From JABWCQ01 sp964530625 (GTDB lineage: Bacteria; Electryoneota; RPQS01), in contig CAZHAK010000012.1 in NCBI GenBank assembly GCA_964530625.1, forward strand, positions 1-64,000: a DNA stretch of 64,000 nt, in the 5' to 3' direction. The notes beneath the pieces were generated by a model, which had not been told where the DNA came from, ran no database searches, and saw only the letters and a list, made by a program, of their open reading frames with translations. How positions within the stretch are numbered: position 1 is the stretch's first letter; every line of letters starts with the position of its first letter. Shown here one piece after another: positions 45,307 to 52,399 of this stretch. The position numbers were made by a program, and so were the translations under genes.

Positions 45307-45489
45307 CTACAGCAGTTGCTGAAGTCCCAGACTAAGGATGCGATCTACCACGAAGACGGCAAGTCCCAGTATGAGAGTGAGTCCGAGCACGATCCACGTG
45401 CTTTCCGCGACTTCCGGTCGGGTCGGCCATGTGACTTTCGTCATTTCCGACTTGACATCGGTGACGTAGTTGATAGTTTTCTTAATCAT
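45307..45489 (-). CDS. secE: Preprotein translocase subunit SecE
   Basis: 60 residues, the single-helix bacterial form. The amphipathic helix contains KSEMTKVTWPTRPEVAEST and is followed by one membrane helix (WIVLGLTLILGLAVFVVDRI). It clamps SecY. It lies between tRNA-Trp and the methyltransferase gene. Confidence 0.95.
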   Translation of the reverse strand: MIKKTINYVTDVKSEMTKVTWPTRPEVAESTWIVLGLTLILGLAVFVVDRILSLGLQQLL

Positions 45490-45522
45490 GATGTTTCAGT
45501 TGTGAGGCTGTCCTCAGTCTTG

Positions 45523-45595
45523 CACGGCAGGAGGGACTCGAACCCCCAACAACCGGTTTTGGAGACCGGGACTCTACCAATTGAGCTACTGCCGT
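45523..45595 (-). tRNA. tRNA-Trp (CCA anticodon)
   Basis: Cloverleaf of 73 bases with acceptor ACGGCAG/CTGCCGT, anticodon loop CTCCAAA and T-loop TTCGAGT. No CCA is encoded. It lies between tuf and secE, as trpT-like genes do in many bacteria. Confidence 0.95.
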
Positions 45596-45693
45596 GTACC
45601 GCTGCCGCGACGAGGCTTCGGCACGGCGGCTTAAATGGGAACAGAAGGCCGGAGCCATAAAAGGTGGCTCCGGCCTATCCGGAAAGAGTGTAC

Positions 45694-46884
45694 TTACTCG
45701 ATGATCTTAGTTACACGTCCCGCGCCGACGGTCTTGCCGCCTTCACGAATAGCGAAACGCAAACCTTCGTCCATCGCGATGTCGGTAATCAAGTCAACGG
45801 TGATTGCCGTGTTGTCGCCGGGCATAATCATCTCGGTGCCTTCACTCAACGTAACCGAACCGGTAACGTCGGTCGTGCGGAAGAAGAACTGCGGGCGGTA
45901 ATTATTGAAGAACGGCGTGTGTCGGCCACCTTCGTCTTTGGACAGGACGTAAACCTGCGCTTCGAACTTCTTGTGCGGCTTGATCGAACCGGGCTTACAG
46001 AGCACCATTCCACGCTCGAGATCGTCTTTTTCCACACCGCGCAAAAGCAATCCTGCGTTGTCGCCAGCGAAGCCTTCATCGAGGAGCTTACGGAACATTT
46101 CTACACCCGTTACAACCGTCTTCTTGTGCTGTCCCAACCCGACGATTTCAACTTCCTCACCAACCTTAACCTTGCCGCGCTCAATACGGCCCGTACCGAC
46201 GGTACCGCGACCGGTAATCGAGAACACGTCTTCGATCGGCATCAGGAAAGGCTTATCGAGCGCACGTACCGGTTCCGGAATGAACTCATCCACGGCGTCC
46301 ATCAATTCCATGATGCACTTGGTCTTTTCGGGATCCTGCAAGTTTGACAGCGCTTCCAACGCGCTGCCGCGGATCACCGGAAGCGTGTCGCCGGGATATT
46401 CGTACGAGGACAGCAATTCACGAACTTCAAGCTCAACCAAGTCGAGCAATTCAGGATCGTCAACTTGGTCGCACTTGTTCAGGAACACGACCAGCGCGGG
46501 CACGTTCACCTGACGAGCGAGCAGAACGTGCTCACGCGTCTGGGGCATGGGGCCGTCCGCGGCGGACACGACGAGAATCGCGCCGTCCATTTGGGCAGCA
46601 CCGGTGACCATGTTCTTAATATAGTCGGCGTGGCCCGGGCAGTCCACGTGCGCGTAGTGGCGCTTTTCAGTTTCGTACTCAGCGTGGTGGACGTTAATCG
46701 TGACGCCGCGCTCTTTTTCTTCGGGCGCGTTGTCGATATCGTCATAGTTACGGGCTTGTGCCAATCCCTTAGCGGCGAGCACTTGCGTGATAGCGGCGGT
46801 GAGAGTGGTTTTGCCATGGTCGACGTGACCAATAGTGCCGATGTTAACATGCGGCTTGTTGCGTTCAAATTTGGCTTTTGCCAT
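45694..46884 (-). CDS. tuf: Elongation factor Tu
   Basis: 396 residues. HVDHGKTTL (G1), RGVTINVHH (G2), DCPGHADY (G3) and NKCDQV (G4) form the GTP site; domains 2 and 3 follow. It delivers aminoacyl-tRNA to the A site. It is the only tuf in the window and is cotranscribed with four upstream tRNA genes, including both tRNA-Thr genes, as in the E. coli tufB operon. AAGGAGG precedes the start. Confidence 0.98.
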   Translation of the reverse strand: MAKAKFERNKPHVNIGTIGHVDHGKTTLTAAITQVLAAKGLAQARNYDDIDNAPEEKERGVTINVHHAEYETEKRHYAHVDCPGHADYIKNMVTGAAQMDGAILVVSAADGPMPQTREHVLLARQVNVPALVVFLNKCDQVDDPELLDLVELEVRELLSSYEYPGDTLPVIRGSALEALSNLQDPEKTKCIMELMDAVDEFIPEPVRALDKPFLMPIEDVFSITGRGTVGTGRIERGKVKVGEEVEIVGLGQHKKTVVTGVEMFRKLLDEGFAGDNAGLLLRGVEKDDLERGMVLCKPGSIKPHKKFEAQVYVLSKDEGGRHTPFFNNYRPQFFFRTTDVTGSVTLSEGTEMIMPGDNTAITVDLITDIAMDEGLRFAIREGGKTVGAGRVTKIIE

Positions 46885-46973
46885 TGCCGGACAACCTCCT
46901 TAGGGGTTCAGCAGTTCTATGTTTATTGTATTCAAAGATTCACAGGAATTACCCGAGAAGCCGGATAACACGT

Positions 46974-47049
<76 letters not shown>

Positions 47050-47092
47050 AAGAACAGGAGTGCGCGTTTGGTGGGCGCAACCACGTCATCAG

Positions 47093-47165
47093 AGCGGGCG
47101 ACGAGACTCGAACCCGCGACCCTCAGCTTGGAAGGCTGATGCTCTACCAACTGAGCTACGCCCGC
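47093..47165 (-). tRNA. tRNA-Gly (TCC anticodon)
   Basis: Acceptor GCGGGCG/CGCCCGC, anticodon stem-loop TCAGC-CTTCCAA-GCTGA, T-loop TTCGAGT. CCA is not encoded. Confidence 0.95.
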
Positions 47166-47277
47166 ATAAGAAACGAAATGAAGAAGCAGCCTAAAAAGGG
47201 TGCACCCCTCTTGGGTGACCACCTCTAAGGCCACTAAGAACAAAGACTAACGTGGTCTATTTCGAGAAGATACCCGG

Positions 47278-47360
47278 TGGTGGCAGATGGATTTGAACCA
47301 CCGTAGGCGTTTGCCAGCAGATTTACAGTCTGCCCCCTTTAGCCACTCGGGCATGCCACC
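47278..47360 (-). tRNA. tRNA-Tyr (GTA anticodon)
   Basis: 83 bases with a long variable arm (class II). Acceptor GGTGGCA/TGCCACC, anticodon stem-loop GCAGA-CTGTAAA-TCTGC. CCA is not encoded. Confidence 0.95.
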
Positions 47361-47401
47361 AAGCAAGTCTTTGGGATTTTAGCTACAACCGAATGTAATA
47401 G

Positions 47402-47474
47402 AGCTGGCGACAGGACTTGAACCCGCAACCTGTTGATTACAAATCAACTGCTCTACCAGTTGAGCTACGCCAGC
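47402..47474 (-). tRNA. tRNA-Thr (TGT anticodon)
   Basis: Acceptor GCTGGCG/CGCCAGC, anticodon stem-loop GTTGA-TTTGTAA-TCAAC. It is the first gene of the tRNA-tuf unit, just downstream of the promoter at 47505-47533. CCA is not encoded. Confidence 0.95.
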
Positions 47475-47504
47475 AGTTAGGTACCGCCGAAAACCGCAGA
47501 CCCA

Positions 47505-47533
47505 AAGTTAAGAACTTGTGAAATTGCAGTCAA
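47505..47533 (-). promoter_or_regulatory. Promoter of the tRNA4-tuf-secE-nusG unit
   Basis: Minus strand TTGACT (47533-47528), 17 bp, TAACTT (47510-47505). The start would be about 24 bases before tRNA-Thr(TGT). The run of minus-strand genes from here to rpoC shows no other clear promoter. Confidence 0.6.
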
Positions 47534-47610
47534 GCGGCGAGCGAGTGGATTTGGGGCGAAATGGCGGTTTTTTCGGCGTTTTGACACACATAGTGCCAGA
47601 TACGCCTCTC

Positions 47611-49014
47611 CTATTTCCTCCTCCAAATAGTCTTCCCCGCCCTATCCTCAATGATGATGCCTCTCTCAGATAGGGCATCGCGGGCGCGGTCGGCTTCGGG
47701 CCAATTTTTGGATTGACGGGCGTGGTTGCGGGCTTCAATTAAGGCTTCAATCTCAGCAGCTTCGGGGTCATCAGGCTCCTGATCCAAATCAAGGAAGCCT
47801 AAAACAGAGTCAAAACGGCGCATCGCGCCAATGGCAAGCTCCTGCTCGGAATTGCCAATTTTAGCTTGCTGACAAAGGGTGTTCGCGTCACGCACAAAGT
47901 TGAAAACTGCAGCCAGCGCTTCGGGGTAATTTAGATCATCATCAAGGGCGTCCCTGAACTCGTGCTCGCGTTGCGCAACCATGTCTTTCAGTTCCGCCAT
48001 TCCCCCTTTGCCTGTCGCGTGCTCCAGATTCAAACTGCACGATTCAAATCTCGCCAATGCTTGTTTGATACTCTCAAGTCCACTGGCCTGAAAATTGGTG
48101 CGCTGACGGTAGTGACCGGACAACAATCCGTAGCGGATTTCGCGCGGCTTCCAACCCTTGTCAATCATATCCTGCACTGTGAAAAAATTCCCCAGTGACT
48201 TGGACATTTTTTGACCGTCCACAAGCAAATGCTCGGAATGCATCCAGTAGCGGGCTAACGGCTCGTGCGTCACGCCTTCTGTCTGCGCGATTTCATTCTG
48301 GTGATGCGGAAAGATCAGGTCAACTCCGCCCAAATGAATATCAAAATTTTTGCCAAGATATTTCAACGACATCGCCGAGCACTCAAGATGCCATCCGGGC
48401 CGGCCCTTGCCTAAACTCGTCTCCCAAGCGACCGGGCCATCCTGCTCTTCCCAATTCTTCCACAGAGCAAAATCGCGCACATCTTCTTTCTCGTATTCGT
48501 CACTTGCGACACGCTCGCCCACGCGCATTTCTTCCATGTTCAAGCGAGCGAGTTGTCCGTAACTCGAAAACGAGTCAATTTTGAAGTAGACGGAGCCATC
48601 CGCGACATAAGCATGTTTGGCGGCAATCAAGTCTTCCACCATCTTGACCATTTCCGGGATATGATCCGTCGCGCGGGGATAAATATCCGCGTCGGTAATT
48701 CCGATAGCCTTACGGTCGGCATGAAACGACTCGATATATCGATCCGTATATTCACGCAGGGAAACGTTCTCGCAATTCGCGCCTTTGATCGTCTTATCGT
48801 CAATGTCCGTAAGGTTCATCACCCACGTCACCTCGTATCCGGAATAGGCCAAATAACGGCGCAATAAATCCGAAATCAAAAACGTGCGGAAATTCCCGAT
48901 ATGCGCTTTCGCATAAACCGTGGGCCCGCAGGTGTACATAGCCACTTTGCCGGGATCTCGCGGCACGAACGGTTCAACTTTTCGAGTGAGTGTGTTGTAA
49001 AGTTTCAGTGACAT
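47611..49014 (-). CDS. cysS: Cysteinyl-tRNA synthetase
   Basis: 467 residues. The class I signatures are HIGN (AHIGNFRTFL, near residue 38) and KMSKS (DGQKMSKSLGNFF). Zinc ligands come from YTCGPTVY, LECSAM and the PHHQNEIAQ block; the zinc selects cysteine over serine. It lies just upstream of the tRNA-tuf promoter. Confidence 0.97.
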   Translation of the reverse strand: MSLKLYNTLTRKVEPFVPRDPGKVAMYTCGPTVYAKAHIGNFRTFLISDLLRRYLAYSGYEVTWVMNLTDIDDKTIKGANCENVSLREYTDRYIESFHADRKAIGITDADIYPRATDHIPEMVKMVEDLIAAKHAYVADGSVYFKIDSFSSYGQLARLNMEEMRVGERVASDEYEKEDVRDFALWKNWEEQDGPVAWETSLGKGRPGWHLECSAMSLKYLGKNFDIHLGGVDLIFPHHQNEIAQTEGVTHEPLARYWMHSEHLLVDGQKMSKSLGNFFTVQDMIDKGWKPREIRYGLLSGHYRQRTNFQASGLESIKQALARFESCSLNLEHATGKGGMAELKDMVAQREHEFRDALDDDLNYPEALAAVFNFVRDANTLCQQAKIGNSEQELAIGAMRRFDSVLGFLDLDQEPDDPEAAEIEALIEARNHARQSKNWPEADRARDALSERGIIIEDRAGKTIWRRK

Positions 49015-49040
49015 TTATCGTAAAGGAGTAGTCTAAACTG

Positions 49041-49691
49041 TTAAGCGCTCGTTCCGCCGAGTTTGGCGCGGCTGTAATGCACAAAGCGAACAGCATACTG
49101 AATTCCTGAAGCCAAAATAAACGCGCTGGCAATCCAAACAAGCGTCTTCGGATTGAACTCCGAGGTCATTTTCGGCCAATTCAGGGTGTAGCTGATCAAT
49201 GCGACCGCGATGACAAACATCGTTAGTTTGCCGACGTAATTGGATGTAACAATTAAGCCGCGCTTGCGAAACACATAAAAAGAGCCCCAAATAATCACCA
49301 CATCGCGCGAAAGTATCAGCACCAAAAACCAAAGCGGCAGCGGGTTCTCGCGAGACGGCAAAGCCAGAAAAACAGCCAGCGCACCCAACCAAATCTTATC
49401 CGCCAGCGGATCGAGCACTCGTCCCCAATCCGTTTCGACATGAAACCAACGGGCGATCAATCCGTCCACCATGTCGCTGACCAGCGCCGTAGCCATCAAC
49501 ACCAGAGCCCAGAAGTTTCCGTTCTCTTTGGGCCCAAGTTTCAGAAAGTAGAAGAGCGGAATCAGCAAGAAAACTCTGGCGATGCTCATAAGATTTGGCA
49601 CCGTCAGGAATTTTCGAGGCCGTGGTTTCGGTTCGAACACGAAACTCGTCTGTTTAGGCAACAGTTTGTCGGTGCGGTTTATCTCTGCCAC
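49041..49691 (-). CDS. CDP-alcohol phosphatidyltransferase (PgsA-like)
   Basis: 216 residues from a GTG at 49691, placed five bases after GGAG of the purF 3' end; a frame back to 49739 lies inside purF. The motif DG-x2-AR-x8-G-x3-D-x3-D is intact (DGLIARWFHVETDWGRVLDP, then LAD). About five membrane helices follow. The most likely role is phosphatidylglycerophosphate synthesis from CDP-diacylglycerol, but the family also includes other headgroup enzymes. The ~35-residue cytosolic N-terminus is unremarkable. Confidence 0.8.
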   Translation of the reverse strand: MAEINRTDKLLPKQTSFVFEPKPRPRKFLTVPNLMSIARVFLLIPLFYFLKLGPKENGNFWALVLMATALVSDMVDGLIARWFHVETDWGRVLDPLADKIWLGALAVFLALPSRENPLPLWFLVLILSRDVVIIWGSFYVFRKRGLIVTSNYVGKLTMFVIAVALISYTLNWPKMTSEFNPKTLVWIASAFILASGIQYAVRFVHYSRAKLGGTSA

Positions 49692-49693
49692 GG

Positions 49694-51160
49694 TTACTCC
49701 ATGGTTCGCAGAACCCGTTCCAGTTCCGCGCGTGCCCACTCTTTATCTGGTTCACTTAACTCAGCAAGCTGCGCAGGATCTTTTAGCGGCACGGCATATT
49801 GTCCGGAGAAGCAGGCCGTGCAATAGTTTGATGGTTCGTCTCTAGTCGCGGCCAGCATCCCTTCGTGTGACAAATACCGTAATGAATTCACACCCAAATA
49901 GCTTTCGATTTCGGCGGGACTTGCAAACGCGGCAATCAGTTCGCGCCGAGTCGGGAAATCCATTCCGTAGAAACACGGCCAGCGCACAGGCGGCGACGCG
50001 ATCCGCACATGCACTTCCGTCGCACCAGCGGCTCTGATCACTCCCACGAGTTTCTTCAAAGTCGTTCCGCGCACAATAGAGTCATCCACCAGCACCACGC
50101 GGCGGCCTTCCAGCACTCCGCGCACGGGATTATATTTAATCCGCGAGTTGTACGAGCGCATAAACTGCGATGGATTGATAAAGGTGCGGCCAATATAGTG
50201 ATTTCGAATCAAGCCGATTTCAAATTTCAAATCGCTCGTGCGGGCATACCCGATGGCCGAAGTGTTGGACGAATCAGGAACAGAGATGACAACATCGGCG
50301 TCAGCAGGATGCTCCTCCGCCAAAATCTTGCCCAGTTTTCTGCGCACTTTATCCACGGACGTGCCGTAGATATGGCTGTCCGGTCGCGCGAAATAAATCA
50401 ATTCAAAAATACACATGTGCAGATCGGGCGCGGCATACTGCACCGACTCCAATCCACGTGTCGAGATGTTCACGATTTCGCCCGCGTTGACGTCGCGCTC
50501 ATAGGTCGCGCCAATAATGTCAAACGCACACGTCTCGGAAGCGAACACATATCCCTCACCCATGCGACCCATGGCCAGCGGCCTGAAGCCGTGCGGATCG
50601 CGGGCGGCCAAAACACCGTCTCTGGTAATCAATACGACTGAGAACGCGCCTTCCAGCTCCTTGACCGCCTCGGCCAGGCGGGTCGCGGCAGTCGGAGCTT
50701 TGGATCGCGCGATCAGATGCACAAACAACTCGGAGTCCGAGGAGGTCTGAAAGATCGCTCCCTCGTCCTCCAGTTTCTTGCGCAAAGCGCGCTCGTTGGT
50801 GATATTGCCGTTGTGGGCAACCGCCAGCGGGCCGTCCTTGGTGTTTACCACGAGAGGCTGAACATTAGTCAAAGACGAGGAGCCGGTCGTGGAGTACCTC
50901 ACATGCCCGACGGCCCAACTGCCTTCAAGCTCCTTGAACCTCCCTTGGTCTCGAAACACGTCAGCCAGCAACCCCATGCCTCTATGAGCAAACAGGTTTT
51001 GGCCGTCGGAACTGACAATTCCCGCAGATTCCTGACCCCGGTGCTGAAGGGCGTACAGGCCCAAATAGGTCAGTTCAGCGGCACGGGGGTGGCCATGAAG
51101 GGCCATAACCCCACACTTGTCGCGGGGCTTGTCGTCGAGGAAATCTATGAGATGTGACAT
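49694..51160 (-). CDS. purF: Amidophosphoribosyltransferase
   Basis: First committed step of purine synthesis: PRPP + glutamine to phosphoribosylamine. 488 residues. The N-terminal glutaminase nucleophile is Cys16 (KPRDKCGVMALHG), so a 15-residue propeptide must be removed, as in the B. subtilis type. C-terminal cysteines (NYCTACFSGQYAVPL, plus CFYGMDFP and CIFELIYF) fit the iron-sulfur cluster of that type. VVLVDDSIVRGTT binds PRPP. The promoter lies only nine bases before the ATG. It is cotranscribed with the phosphatidyltransferase gene. Confidence 0.97.
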   Translation of the reverse strand: MSHLIDFLDDKPRDKCGVMALHGHPRAAELTYLGLYALQHRGQESAGIVSSDGQNLFAHRGMGLLADVFRDQGRFKELEGSWAVGHVRYSTTGSSSLTNVQPLVVNTKDGPLAVAHNGNITNERALRKKLEDEGAIFQTSSDSELFVHLIARSKAPTAATRLAEAVKELEGAFSVVLITRDGVLAARDPHGFRPLAMGRMGEGYVFASETCAFDIIGATYERDVNAGEIVNISTRGLESVQYAAPDLHMCIFELIYFARPDSHIYGTSVDKVRRKLGKILAEEHPADADVVISVPDSSNTSAIGYARTSDLKFEIGLIRNHYIGRTFINPSQFMRSYNSRIKYNPVRGVLEGRRVVLVDDSIVRGTTLKKLVGVIRAAGATEVHVRIASPPVRWPCFYGMDFPTRRELIAAFASPAEIESYLGVNSLRYLSHEGMLAATRDEPSNYCTACFSGQYAVPLKDPAQLAELSEPDKEWARAELERVLRTME

Positions 51161-51169
51161 AAGACCCGT

Positions 51170-51198
51170 AATATAACCCGCTTAGATTGGCTTGTCAA
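51170..51198 (-). promoter_or_regulatory. purF promoter, nearly leaderless
   Basis: Minus strand TTGACA (51198-51193), 17 bp, TATATT (51175-51170): the best match to consensus in the window. The -10 box ends nine bases before the purF ATG at 51160, so transcription should begin one to three bases before the start codon. Confidence 0.7.
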
Positions 51199-51232
51199 CT
51201 TCTGACCCGTCTTTTTTCATTGCCCCTGCTTC

Positions 51233-51261
51233 TTGATAGTCCGGTCAGGGTTTTATATCTT
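51233..51261 (+). promoter_or_regulatory. Promoter of the epimerase gene
   Basis: TTGATA (51233-51238), 17 bp, TATCTT (51256-51261). It diverges from the purF promoter, with 34 bp between the two -35 boxes. The leader would be about 67 bases. Confidence 0.55.
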
Positions 51262-51334
51262 AGAAATCTTGAACTAAGCGAAACCGTCGGAGGGTTCCGG
51301 CGGACCACCTCGGGCCAATTTGGAGCTAATTTTT

Positions 51335-52378
51335 GTGAAGGTACTGATAACGGGCGGCGCGGGATTCCTCGGACTACACACCGCGCTGTGTTTTGCGGAG
51401 CATGGCTGGGACCTGATTTTAACGGACATAGCACCCTTTGAGACGTCGGAATATCCGGCGGGAACGGTTTTTCTTGAGCACGATGTGCGGGACAAAGCCG
51501 GGCTGGACAAAATCTTGTCGGAATACAAAGTGGACGTGATTGTCCATGGCGCGGCAGCTCTGCCTCTCTGGAAGCCGAAGGACATTTTTGAGATAAACGT
51601 GGAAGGCACGCGCCGCGTACTGGAATCGGCCAAACAAGCAGGGATAGACCGCGTCGTGTTTGTCTCGTCAACGGCGGTCTACGGCATTCCCGATCATCAC
51701 CCCTTGTACGAAACGGACAGAGTGCATGGCGTAGGTCCGTATGGCGAGAGCAAGATTCAAGCGGAAGACGTTTGTTTCAAGTTTCGCTCAGCCGACTTCT
51801 GTGTGCCGGTGATTCGTCCCAAGACGTTTATCGGCACCCATCGTCTGGGAGTCTTTCAGATTCTTTATGATTGGGTCGAAAGCGGCAAGCGCATTCCGAT
51901 GATCGGCAAGGGCAACAACCGCTATCAGCTTTTGGAAGTAGACGATCTTGCTGAGGCGATTTATTTAGGCGCAACGGTTGAGGCGGCTCGCGCGAATGAT
52001 ACATTCAACATCGGCGCGGAAGAATTCAAGACCGTCAGAGAAGACATGGGCGCAATGTGCCACTATGCGGGTAACGGTGCGCGTCCGTGGGGCACTCCCG
52101 CAGGGCCGGTCAAGCTCGCGCTGATGATTTTTGAAGTGATGGGACTTTCGCCTCTTTATAAATGGGTCTATGGCACGGCGGACCAGGACAGCTTCGTCTC
52201 AATTGACAAAGCCAAGCGCGAGCTGGGCTGGAGGCCGAAATACTCGAACGCGCAGGCCTTGATTCGCAGCTATCAATGGTATTTGGATAACAAGCACACG
52301 ATTCCCGAAGGCAGCGGCATCACGCACCGCATCGCCTGGAATCAAGGCATCCTGAAATTCTTCAAACGGTTTATGTGA
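51335..52378 (+). CDS. NAD-dependent nucleotide-sugar epimerase/dehydratase
   Basis: 347 residues of the extended short-chain dehydrogenase family. The start is the GTG at 51335 (GGAG nine bases upstream), giving MKVLITGGAGFLG with the NAD loop GGAGFLG at the very N-terminus; a TTG at 51320 is less likely. VFVSSTAVYG carries the Ser/Thr and YGESK the catalytic Tyr-Lys pair. Relatives interconvert or oxidise UDP- or GDP-sugars. The last ~60 residues carry extra basic helices. No glycosyltransferase is adjacent. The large secreted protein follows after 21 bases. Confidence 0.8.
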   Translation: MKVLITGGAGFLGLHTALCFAEHGWDLILTDIAPFETSEYPAGTVFLEHDVRDKAGLDKILSEYKVDVIVHGAAALPLWKPKDIFEINVEGTRRVLESAKQAGIDRVVFVSSTAVYGIPDHHPLYETDRVHGVGPYGESKIQAEDVCFKFRSADFCVPVIRPKTFIGTHRLGVFQILYDWVESGKRIPMIGKGNNRYQLLEVDDLAEAIYLGATVEAARANDTFNIGAEEFKTVREDMGAMCHYAGNGARPWGTPAGPVKLALMIFEVMGLSPLYKWVYGTADQDSFVSIDKAKRELGWRPKYSNAQALIRSYQWYLDNKHTIPEGSGITHRIAWNQGILKFFKRFM

Positions 52379-52399
52379 TCTGCTGACGGGAGGTTGGGA

